DNA of 5,356 nucleotides from BM506 sp031581485 (GCA_031581485.1 JAVLBA010000115.1:1-5356), one strand, 5' to 3'. Positions 1-5,356 are shown, counted from the stretch's first letter. Translations and numbers: made by a program. The notes: generated by a model not told the origin, from the letters alone.

Positions 1-19
1 AAACAAGAAGATCTTCGTG

Positions 20-62
20 TTTTTGTACCCCTCAAGGGGGTATTAAAAAGAATGCCTTTGTG
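20..62. repeat. Dispersed repeat, copy 1
   Basis: This stretch matches 4697-4739 at 40 of 43 positions; the first 25 bases (20-44) are identical. The differences are at 45, 47 and 55. The core is a small hairpin, TACCCC (26-31) paired with GGGGTA (37-42) around a five-base loop. Unlike copy 2 it is not framed by the long CACCACAGAGAC-type arms: the sequence to its left (1-19) holds a different palindrome, GAAGATCTTC at 7-16. To its right GCCTTT (54-59) can pair with AAAGGC (66-71). It lies downstream of the minus-strand gene at 158-712. No coding function is visible. Confidence 0.8.
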
Positions 63-157
63 GTTAAAGGCAGAGTTGCATAAGTATACGAAACTTTAAG
101 TGATACACTGCACTAGGCGCCCCTCGGGCCTGCCCCCACCAAGAGCGGCCTGCCCTT

Positions 158-712
158 TTAGCGGTGCGGCAGGGCACCAAAAAAAGAGGGCTGGTGAAAA
201 TCAGGCCTTTCCCCTGGCACAGGGAAGGCGGCCAGATAGCGGCGCCCGGCGCCCTGACCATGCAAGGCGTAGGCATTGGCGTGGCTGAAGGGCAGGGGCA
301 GCTGCTCTTTAGCCACGGTGAGGGAGGCCTGCCAGCGCGAGCCAATGATGCGGACCTGACAACGACAGGGGCAGAGCCTCTTTTTGACCTGACGAATACC
401 CGCCAGCAGCAGGATGAGATAATGGCCGTGGGGACCAAGCTCCACCTCAAGATAATGGCCCTTGTCACCCAGCAGAAAAAGCTCCACAACCTCATACTCC
501 CAGAGGGCATCAAGCTCACCGCTTGGCGCCACAGGGGCCGGATCATTATAAAAGGGAGCCGTCACCTCAATCTCAAGGCCCTGCTGACTCAGGCGAAAAA
601 AGAGCCGTGTCTCCTCAACACCAGCCACAACCTCCCCATCCCAACTCCTCTCAACAACCAGGTGGACACCCTGCCCCCAAAGGCCGTTCCTGTTGTGCCC
701 TGCTTTTGTCAT
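158..712 (-). CDS. UPF0462 family protein (C4orf33-like)
   Basis: I recognise this as a bacterial member of the UPF0462 family, whose best known member is human C4orf33. The function of the family is unknown. Matching blocks, numbered from the chosen start, are an ERSWDG-like N-terminus (about 21-26), TAPFYNDP (about 51-58), LWEYEVVELFLL (70-81), YLEVELGPHGHYLILLLAG (87-105), and a C-terminal region with ALHG, FPVP and PDFH (PDFH at 170-173). No signal peptide or membrane segment is visible, so it is probably cytoplasmic. The human protein continues further after PDFH; ending shortly after it, at 184 residues, may be normal for bacterial forms. Two ATG codons stand in tandem (715 and 712). 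The AGGGG at 722-718 is 2 bases from the first and 5 from the second, so I chose 712. It is divergent from the next gene. The plus-strand open frames over this region are shadows. Family assignment is confident; role is not known. Confidence 0.88.
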   Translation of the reverse strand: MTKAGHNRNGLWGQGVHLVVERSWDGEVVAGVEETRLFFRLSQQGLEIEVTAPFYNDPAPVAPSGELDALWEYEVVELFLLGDKGHYLEVELGPHGHYLILLLAGIRQVKKRLCPCRCQVRIIGSRWQASLTVAKEQLPLPFSHANAYALHGQGAGRRYLAAFPVPGERPDFHQPSFFGALPHR

Positions 713-976
713 CATGTCCCCTGATTCATAATGATTGCGCCTCTGCTCAGCCAGATCCTGACACTACTTTTTCATCACTATCACTTCCAGCGGCCAAAAG
801 ACATGATGTTTTTTCAGTCCCCCGGCCCAGGCCACAAGCTGGAGATGAATTTTTGGCGCTATCATAAAATATCTATGGATGAAATTGTCCTCAAGGAGTA
901 CAAAGTGGACTTAATTTCAATCAAACTCTTACCAGAAATCTCCTCGCTGGCCGCGGGGATATATAAGGAGTCCATC
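713..976. other. Divergent intergenic spacer
   Basis: This spacer separates the minus-strand UPF0462 gene from the plus-strand gene at 977, so it should hold promoters for both. I could not find a convincing -35/-10 pair on either strand. AT-rich stretches at 857-878 and 909-922 are possible -10 regions without good -35 partners. The plus-strand frame of the next gene stays open back to an ATG at 731, about 82 codons, but that stretch shows no recognisable protein features and no ribosome binding site at 731. Confidence 0.5.
965..970 (+). promoter_or_regulatory. Strong Shine-Dalgarno site
   Basis: AAGGAG stands six bases before the ATG at 977. It is the best ribosome binding site in the window and decides the start of the next gene against the in-frame upstream ATGs at 731 and around 845-877, none of which has a comparable site. 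Confidence 0.8.
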
Positions 977-1405
977 ATGCCCTACGCCCATAACCCATAC
1001 GGTTCCGGTGACCGCGCCGTCCGTTCCATTGATCGCAACCGGGAAAAGGAACGGCGGGTCATGCTCAAGCTGGCCCAAAAGCATGCTGACGAATTGGCAA
1101 CCAGACTTGTCCAACGCCTCCTGGACAGCCACATTATCGAAACAAACAATGTGGATGCCATCCGCGATCATTTCAATTCCCTGTTCCAGAAGATGCGCGA
1201 CATGGATGAATTTGACCTGCAATACAAAATTGCCCCACTCAGACAGCTTGCTGCCGACCCCAATTTTCTCAGCCTCTACATCACCCAGCATATTATTGAG
1301 GATCTTATTGATCATCCCCATATTGTTGATATCTTTGGTGACGATCAAGAGATCTTTCTGGCCGTTGATTCCATCATGGACAAGTTACGGCCCCCGGAAG
1401 AATAA
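977..1405 (+). CDS. Small helical protein of unknown function
   Basis: I do not recognise this family. The 142-residue product begins MPYAHNPYGSGDR, then is strongly charged (RSIDRNREKERR at about 18-29). The rest looks almost entirely alpha-helical: alternating charged and hydrophobic residues, no cysteines, no signal peptide, no membrane segment, and an acidic tail ending RPPEE. The segment around IIEDLIDHPHIVDIFGDDQE is rich in Ile, Asp and His, but no known metal or nucleotide motif is evident. The start is set by AAGGAG at 965-970. The frame is open further upstream, so an N-terminally longer form cannot be excluded but is unlikely. The next gene is on the same strand, 113 bases downstream, but a large inverted repeat lies between, so shared transcription is uncertain. 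A cytoplasmic structural or partner protein is possible; nothing in the sequence shows which. Confidence 0.75.
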   Translation: MPYAHNPYGSGDRAVRSIDRNREKERRVMLKLAQKHADELATRLVQRLLDSHIIETNNVDAIRDHFNSLFQKMRDMDEFDLQYKIAPLRQLAADPNFLSLYITQHIIEDLIDHPHIVDIFGDDQEIFLAVDSIMDKLRPPEE

Positions 1406-1427
1406 TTCCCGCCCCACTCAACCACCA

Positions 1428-1482
1428 AAGGGCACCAGGGCCACGAAGTTCTTCATACTGACGTTGTGGCCCTGGTGCCCTT
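1428..1482. repeat. 17-bp perfect inverted repeat
   Basis: The arms at 1428-1444 and 1466-1482 are perfect reverse complements (left arm AAGGGCACCAGGGCCAC) around a 21-base loop. The loop contains a mini-hairpin, GAAG TT CTTC (1445-1454). A second pairing is possible: CACGAAG at 1442-1448 with CTTCGTG at 1480-1486, which would compete with the main stem. No T-run follows on the plus strand, so it is not a classical intrinsic terminator, though such a stable stem may still halt or protect transcripts. On composition (CTTCGTG and CCACGAAG words) it resembles the intergenic dyads common in environmental bacterial genomes. Confidence 0.85.
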
Positions 1483-1518
1483 CGTGTTTACAGCCTCCCT
1501 ATCTGATTATCCCTGACC

Positions 1519-2823
1519 ATGCCTGATTCTCCCATTGCCATCCACCCCACCCGCATGCCCCACCTCCTCTATGCCAACGCCAAAGGAGAGATTCTTGACC
1601 TGGCCGATCTTGACATGGCCGGCCGGGCCGGCAGCTGGTTTTTCAGGCCTGAACTCACCGACATTATCCCCCTGCCGGACAACAGCGATATTTTTGTCCT
1701 GCCCCACCGGCTGCCGGTGGGCTTTGACCCGGAGACGGCTGAACCTGTTCTCCTCCCGGAAAACCCGGAAGACCCCGGGGCGGGCATCCAGGCAGTGGCC
1801 GCCTTCATGGCCCCGGCCCATACCGCCATCTACACGGCGGCCTTTGAAAAGGATCATACCAATCCAGCGGCCCTGCCCCTTTTCGCCTATACGGCAGTGG
1901 GCTGGCTTGACGACCAGTTCTGGGTCTGCGGCTTTCGCAGCGATACGGATAGACGCCAGGATTTTGGCCACATCCCCCCGGAAACCATCCGCTCCAGGAC
2001 CAATAAAAGCCTCCAGAAATACAAGAACAACCGACTGATCCAGCATCTGGGGAAATGTTCGCTGACCTATGGCTGTCCGGCGGCCAAGAATCTCTTTCTC
2101 GGCCGTTATGAGGCCCCCCTGCCCTGCTCTCCGTCGTGCAATGCCCGTTGCGTTGGTTGTATTTCACTGCAGGCCTCAGGCTGCTGTCCCTCCACCCAGG
2201 AGAGGCTCAATTTTGTGCCCTCACCTCAGGAGATTGCCGAGGTGGCCCTCAACCATCTGGCCGCAGCGCCGCACGGCGTGGTCAGCTTCGGCCAGGGCTG
2301 TGAGGGAGAGCCCCTGCTCCAGGCCAAAACCATCGAAGAGGCCATCCGCCTGATCCGTAAAAAAACGGCCACCGGCACCATCAACCTCAACTCCAACTCC
2401 AGCCTGCCCGAGGCGGTGGAACGGCTGGCAGCGGCCGGCCTTGATTCCATCAGGGTCAGCATGAATTCGGCGCGCAAGGGCTGCCACACCCTCTATTACC
2501 GGCCAGAGGGCTTCAGCTTCAAAAACGTCCTGGAATCCATTCTGGTCATGAAAAAGGCCGGCAGATTCGTCTCCCTCAATTATTTTCTGCTGCCCGGCTT
2601 CACCGATGACCCTGATGAGTTCCGCGCCTTCTGCGATCTTGTTGATCTCTATCGCCCTGATCTGATTCAACTTCGCAATCTGAACATGGATCCAGACTGG
2701 TATTTTGAGGTGGTCCAGCACCCGGCCCGGGAAAAACCCATGGGTATACAAAAGTGGCTTCATGAGGTAAAAAGACGCTTTCCAGACCTCAAATTCGGCT
2801 ATTTCAACCCTGCCTTACGTTAA
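1519..2823 (+). CDS. Radical SAM enzyme, cysteine-rich
   Basis: This 434-residue protein has the radical SAM signature C207-x3-C211-x2-C214, which binds the [4Fe-4S] cluster that cleaves S-adenosylmethionine. After it come a GGE-like SAM contact (GQGCEGEP, 258-265), a strand with SNSS then RVSMNS (312-317), and YFLLPGFTDD (355-364), in the order expected of the radical SAM barrel. About 170 residues precede the barrel and I do not recognise them. Extra cysteines lie near the signature (C180, C186, C203, C222, C223) and in the SAM-contact loop (C261); some may bind a second cluster or act in catalysis, but no standard SPASM pattern is seen at the C-terminus. The ATG at 1519 is the first after an in-frame stop (1504-1506); no Shine-Dalgarno sequence precedes it or the later ATG at 1555. 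The YcaO-TPR gene begins 21 to 48 bases downstream, so the two are probably co-transcribed and cooperate. The substrate is unknown. Confidence 0.9.
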   Translation: MPDSPIAIHPTRMPHLLYANAKGEILDLADLDMAGRAGSWFFRPELTDIIPLPDNSDIFVLPHRLPVGFDPETAEPVLLPENPEDPGAGIQAVAAFMAPAHTAIYTAAFEKDHTNPAALPLFAYTAVGWLDDQFWVCGFRSDTDRRQDFGHIPPETIRSRTNKSLQKYKNNRLIQHLGKCSLTYGCPAAKNLFLGRYEAPLPCSPSCNARCVGCISLQASGCCPSTQERLNFVPSPQEIAEVALNHLAAAPHGVVSFGQGCEGEPLLQAKTIEEAIRLIRKKTATGTINLNSNSSLPEAVERLAAAGLDSIRVSMNSARKGCHTLYYRPEGFSFKNVLESILVMKKAGRFVSLNYFLLPGFTDDPDEFRAFCDLVDLYRPDLIQLRNLNMDPDWYFEVVQHPAREKPMGIQKWLHEVKRRFPDLKFGYFNPALR

Positions 2824-2871
2824 TTACGGGTCATTATCAAGATCATGGCCCCCAAGACAAGATCTTCTCCC

Positions 2872-4623
2872 ATGAAAAAGAAAATCATCACTCTGCAAGA
2901 TTGTTTTAAACAGTACACCTATGACCAGGACAAGGTGTGTTCGCCGCAGGAAACAGTGGAACGTTTCAAGGCCCGCCTCAAGGAACAAAAGCTTGATGTC
3001 TTAAAAGAGGTGACGCGCATCGACAACGGTCGCCTGGACATCCCGGTCTACTTCAGCGTCTGCGGCAAGGATGCCCTGGAGATCATCGGCAATAAAAAAC
3101 AGATGGGCAAAGGCTCCACCCCGGAACAGTCCCGGGCCTCGGCCTGCATGGAACTGGCTGAACGTTTCAGCTTCTTCTCCTTTATGAAGGATCCGGCTAA
3201 TTTCATCCATGACACCTACGCCGGCGTCAAGGCGGCCGGCTACCCGGTATTGCCCCTCAAGAGATGGCTCTCCTCGGTCCATGACGAGACCACCAGCGAA
3301 GAGACCCTGGAAAAGCTGATCCGCGACATCCCCATCCAGTGGGTATGGGCCAACAATCTCACCAAGAATGAAGAGACCCTGATGCCCTTCAGCTGGTTCT
3401 ATGCCATTAACGAGTTCAACGGCCCCTCGGCCGGCAACACCTATGAAGAGGCAATAAGCCAGGGCCTGGCCGAGATTGTCGAACGCCACGTCTGTGCCGT
3501 GGTGAGCTACGACCAGAAGAGCACCCCTGCCATTGATCTGGCCTCGGTAAAAGAGCCGGTGGCCCGGGAGCTCATCGACAAATTCACCAGAAACGGCATC
3601 CAGATCTATCTCAACGATTTCACGTTAGATACCGGCATCCCCACGGTGGCCGCCCTCTGCATCGACCCGGCCACCTTTCCGGAGACAAGCGAGATTGTCT
3701 ACACGGCAGGCACCACCCCCAACCCGGAGAAGGCCCTGATCCGGGCCCTCACCGAGGTGGCCCAGCTGGCCGGCGATTTCAACTCCGGCTCCAACTATGT
3801 CGCCTCCGGCCTGCCCAAGCCCCTGGCCATGGCTGAGGTGCCCTATATCACCGAGCCAGATCTCACCATCACCATTGCGGAAATGGCTGACCTGGCTGAC
3901 GACAATATGAAGGTGGAGCTGGAAAGCTGCATGGAGGCCTTACAACGCCTTGACCTGGATGTCTTTGTGGTTGACGTGGCCCATCCCGGTCTCAAGATTC
4001 CGGCCATCTACACCATTATTCCGGGCTGCCATTTCCGGGAGCGCTCCCGGATCAGCAACGTCGGGCTCTTTGCCGCCAAACTGGTGAGCGAACGGATCGT
4101 TGATCCCGAGGCCTGCACCCGGCAGCTCATGGCCATGCAGGAGATCCTGCCGGATGCCTATTATCTGGAATTTTATCTGGCCAAGAACATGATCGACCTG
4201 GGCCTTCTTGAGGCGGCCCTGACCCACCTGGAACGGGCCCTGACCCTGAGCCCGGAGGAAGAAGACATCCCCTACATCTACTCCTTTCTGGGGGACACCC
4301 TCAAGAATCTGGGCCGCTATGAGGAGGCCATTGCAATCATTGACAAAGGACGGGAACATGACGACGAGAGACCCGATTTCCACAATATTCTCGGGGTCTG
4401 CTATTTCAAGCTGGGCCGCTACGAAGAGGCCATCGCCCGCTTCCACCGCGCTGTCCACCTCCATCCCTCCTCAGCCATTGACTACGCCAACCTGGGGGTT
4501 AATTACCGTAAAATCGGCAAGCAGCAGGAGGCAGTGAAGTTTCTTGAACTTGCCCTCTCCCTGGACGCCTCCATTGACTTTGCCGCCCGCCAGCTTGCCG
4601 AGATGCAGGCAGAGACTGTTTAA
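2872..4623 (+). CDS. YcaO-domain protein with C-terminal TPR repeats
   Basis: The N-terminal two thirds is a YcaO domain. Numbering from the upstream ATG at 2845, the three ATP/Mg motifs are intact: S99-xxx-E103-xx-E106-R107, Q206-G-L-x-E210-xx-E213-R214, and R300-A-xx-E304-xx-Q307. The domain ends around IPAIYTIIPGCHFRERS (385-401). About four TPR repeats follow (roughly 438-471, 475-508, 510-543, 544-577), which usually mediate protein-protein contacts. YcaO enzymes phosphorylate a backbone amide and so drive azoline, thioamide or amidine formation; E. coli YcaO instead assists RimO in methylthiolation of ribosomal protein S12. This protein ends ETV and lacks the proline-rich tail typical of azoline cyclodehydratases. 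The start could be 2845 (592 residues) or 2872 (583, beginning MKKKIITLQDC); neither has a clear ribosome binding site, and I chose 2872 because the residues before it look like untranslated leader. It probably forms an operon with the radical SAM gene. Exact reaction unknown. Confidence 0.9.
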   Translation: MKKKIITLQDCFKQYTYDQDKVCSPQETVERFKARLKEQKLDVLKEVTRIDNGRLDIPVYFSVCGKDALEIIGNKKQMGKGSTPEQSRASACMELAERFSFFSFMKDPANFIHDTYAGVKAAGYPVLPLKRWLSSVHDETTSEETLEKLIRDIPIQWVWANNLTKNEETLMPFSWFYAINEFNGPSAGNTYEEAISQGLAEIVERHVCAVVSYDQKSTPAIDLASVKEPVARELIDKFTRNGIQIYLNDFTLDTGIPTVAALCIDPATFPETSEIVYTAGTTPNPEKALIRALTEVAQLAGDFNSGSNYVASGLPKPLAMAEVPYITEPDLTITIAEMADLADDNMKVELESCMEALQRLDLDVFVVDVAHPGLKIPAIYTIIPGCHFRERSRISNVGLFAAKLVSERIVDPEACTRQLMAMQEILPDAYYLEFYLAKNMIDLGLLEAALTHLERALTLSPEEEDIPYIYSFLGDTLKNLGRYEEAIAIIDKGREHDDERPDFHNILGVCYFKLGRYEEAIARFHRAVHLHPSSAIDYANLGVNYRKIGKQQEAVKFLELALSLDASIDFAARQLAEMQAETV

Positions 4624-4644
4624 GTTTTAATTATTCTTTCGATC

Positions 4645-4665
4645 AGTCAAGCTGACTATTTTTTT
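4645..4665 (+). terminator. Weak intrinsic terminator of the YcaO operon
   Basis: AGTCA (4645-4649) and TGACT (4653-4657) form a short stem with an AGC loop, followed by A and then seven T (4659-4665). Its place, 21 bases after the YcaO-TPR stop codon, fits a terminator, but the five-pair stem with only two G-C pairs is weak. The large inverted repeat that begins at 4663 may add to it. Confidence 0.45.
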
Positions 4666-4753
4666 CACCACAGAGACACAAAGACACAGAGAATTTTTTT
4701 TGTACCCCTCAAGGGGGTATTGACAAGAATGTCTTTGTGTCTCTGTGGTGAAA
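4663..4753. repeat. 24-bp inverted repeat with nested hairpin (copy 2 inside)
   Basis: The arms 4663-4686 and 4730-4753 are perfect 24-base reverse complements, reading TTTCACCACAGAGACACAAA then GACA on the left. The 43-base loop (4687-4729) contains a second hairpin, TACCCC/GGGGTA at 4703-4708 and 4714-4719. The central part, 4697-4739, is the second copy of the dispersed repeat found at 20-62. The arm text, CACCACAGAGACACA on one side and TCTTTGTGTCTCTGTGGTG on the other, is a kind of intergenic dyad seen widely in environmental bacterial genomes. No transposase or target duplication is visible, so I regard it as a non-autonomous REP- or MITE-like element. It may also stop transcripts between the YcaO-TPR and MOSC genes. 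Confidence 0.88.
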
Positions 4754-4776
4754 TTAAACATTCTTAAATTAATGAT

Positions 4777-4819
4777 ACGTTACCGGCCATGGCCCGCTAG
4801 CTTTTAAGGCCGGCAACGT
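4777..4819 (+). promoter_or_regulatory. Leader hairpin before the MOSC gene
   Basis: ACGTTACCGGCC (4777-4788) and GGCCGGCAACGT (4808-4819) are reverse complements at 11 of 12 positions, with a 19-base loop that includes part of the GGCCATGGCC palindrome. The right arm runs into a series of GCAAC words (4813, 4821, 4827, and GCAA at 4834). It ends 20 bases before the ribosome binding site and so could be an RNA control structure or an operator. The arms start and end with CGTTA and AACG, but the site is not a clear ModE box and is too small for the known Moco riboswitch. Confidence 0.4.
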
Positions 4820-4839
4820 CGCAACTGCAACGTGCAAGT

Positions 4840-4844
4840 GAGGA
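4840..4844 (+). promoter_or_regulatory. Ribosome binding site of the MOSC gene
   Basis: GAGGA stands seven bases before the ATG at 4852, which supports that start and independent translation of this gene. Confidence 0.7.
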
Positions 4845-4851
4845 ATATATT

Positions 4852-5289
4852 ATGGCTACTGTTGAAGCAATCTGCACCAGCGCCAAGAAGGGTATTGTCA
4901 AAAAGGCGGTTAGCCAGGCCCTCTTTGAAAAAGATTTCGGCATTATCGACGATGCCCATGCCGGCAAATGGCATCGCCAGGTCTCGCTGCTGGCCGCCGA
5001 GAGTATCGACAACGTCAAAAAAAAGCTGCCCACCTTAAAGGACGGCGCCTTTGCCGAGAACCTCATCACCAAGGGTCTTGATATCACCAAGGTCAAGGTG
5101 GGCGACCAGCTGCAGATCGGCGCCACCATCATTCTTGAGATCACCCAGATCGGCAAAAAATGCCATAATGACGGCTGTGCCATCAAAAAGGCCACCGGCG
5201 ACTGCATCATGCCCAAGGAAGGTCTCTTTGCCAAGGTCATCGAGGGCGGCACTGCCCGGGCCGGCGATACCATCTCCCCCCTCAACTAG
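4852..5289 (+). CDS. Stand-alone MOSC domain protein
   Basis: The 145-residue product is one MOSC domain, the fold shared by the C-terminus of Moco sulfurase, mARC and YiiM; these proteins handle activated sulfur or bind molybdenum cofactor. Landmarks in order are DAHAGKWHRQVSLL (34-47), which resembles the G-D-x-H-x-x-x-x-R-Q-V-x-L part of the family, FAENLITKGLD (67-77), KVGDQLQIG (82-90), LEITQIGKKCHNDGC (95-109) and GDCIMPKEGLF (116-126). C104, C109 and C118 are candidates for sulfur or metal binding; I cannot tell which is essential. No signal peptide or membrane segment is present, so it is cytoplasmic. Small MOSC proteins of this size occur in anaerobes near molybdenum cofactor genes, but none lies within this window. 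The start is supported by GAGGA at 4840-4844. A hairpin follows the stop codon. Repeats and a terminator upstream suggest it is transcribed separately from the YcaO operon. Confidence 0.9.
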   Translation: MATVEAICTSAKKGIVKKAVSQALFEKDFGIIDDAHAGKWHRQVSLLAAESIDNVKKKLPTLKDGAFAENLITKGLDITKVKVGDQLQIGATIILEITQIGKKCHNDGCAIKKATGDCIMPKEGLFAKVIEGGTARAGDTISPLN

Positions 5290-5297
5290 TTTTTCCC

Positions 5298-5340
5298 TGG
5301 CGGCAAAGGGGGTCCGCAACCCCGGCCTCCCTTGCCGCCA
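5298..5340 (+). terminator. Hairpin after the MOSC gene, probable terminator
   Basis: TGGCGGCAA (5298-5306) pairs perfectly with TTGCCGCCA (5332-5340), and after one bulged A the stem can continue with GGG (5308-5310) and CCC (5329-5331). It begins eight bases after the MOSC stop codon. The T-run (TCTTTT) starts only about 10 bases beyond the stem and reaches the window edge, so it is a less than ideal intrinsic terminator. Confidence 0.55.
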
Positions 5341-5356
5341 CAATCCCGCCTCTTTT

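Noticed and set aside
127..155. Direct repeat GGCCTGCCC at 127-135 and 147-155, with a 6-bp stem at 149-154/168-173, as a terminator of the minus-strand gene.
   Set aside because: The stem overlaps the stop codon and no T-run follows on the minus strand; too weak to call.
164..724. Long plus-strand open frame opposite the UPF0462 gene.
   Set aside because: The minus-strand frame matches a known family along its length; the plus-strand product has no recognisable feature and is an antisense shadow.
1406..1518. Possible small precursor peptide for the YcaO/radical SAM pair.
   Set aside because: I found no short reading frame with a ribosome binding site and a leader-like or Cys/Gly-rich core here; most of the gap is the inverted repeat.
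1703..1721. An 8-bp hairpin CCCACCGG/CCGGTGGG with a three-base loop inside the radical SAM gene.
   Set aside because: It lies within well-formed coding sequence and is explained by Pro/Arg/Gly codons; no T-run or regulatory context.
1507..2046. Minus-strand and alternative plus-strand open frames across the radical SAM gene.
   Set aside because: Typical shadows of a GC-rich gene; the plus-strand frame at 1519-2823 carries all radical SAM motifs.
4663..4753. CRISPR-like or insertion-sequence interpretation of the dyad.
   Set aside because: Only one unit, no regularly spaced repeats, no transposase and no visible target duplication.
4785..4794. GGCCATGGCC palindrome as an operator, with its ATG as an alternative start for the MOSC gene.
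   Set aside because: A ten-base GC palindrome is weak evidence alone, the ATG has no ribosome binding site, and a TAG lies in frame just after it (4798-4800).

Overview
The window carries five protein genes, a set of inverted-repeat elements, and no RNA gene, CRISPR array or transposase that I can see. The fairly GC-rich coding DNA and the gene content (a radical SAM enzyme next to a YcaO-TPR protein, and a small stand-alone MOSC protein) suggest an anaerobic, delta-proteobacteria-like bacterium, perhaps a sulfate reducer of the Desulfobulbales type. That placement is inference from gene style; nothing in the window fixes the taxon.

Layout: 1-157 is non-coding and holds one copy of a 43-base dispersed repeat. 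A UPF0462 (C4orf33-like) gene is on the minus strand at 158-712. A 260-base divergent spacer follows, then a small unrecognised helical protein gene on the plus strand (977-1405) with a very good ribosome binding site. A 17-bp perfect inverted repeat fills most of the gap to a radical SAM gene (1519-2823). The next gene (2872-4623) lies close behind it and encodes a YcaO domain fused to about four TPR repeats. A weak terminator and a large 24-bp-arm inverted repeat separate it from a MOSC-domain gene (4852-5289), which ends in a hairpin at the window edge.

How the genes may work together: the most interesting unit is the radical SAM plus YcaO-TPR pair, very probably one operon. YcaO proteins use ATP to activate peptide backbone amides, and radical SAM enzymes do difficult C-H or sulfur chemistry, so together they look like a post-translational modification system. 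The YcaO lacks the proline-rich C-terminus of azoline-forming enzymes and carries TPR repeats instead, and I see no precursor peptide gene nearby. This suggests, as inference, that the target is a cellular protein rather than a RiPP peptide. The MOSC gene has its own leader and hairpins and is probably a separate unit; MOSC domains belong to sulfur-carrier and molybdenum-cofactor chemistry.
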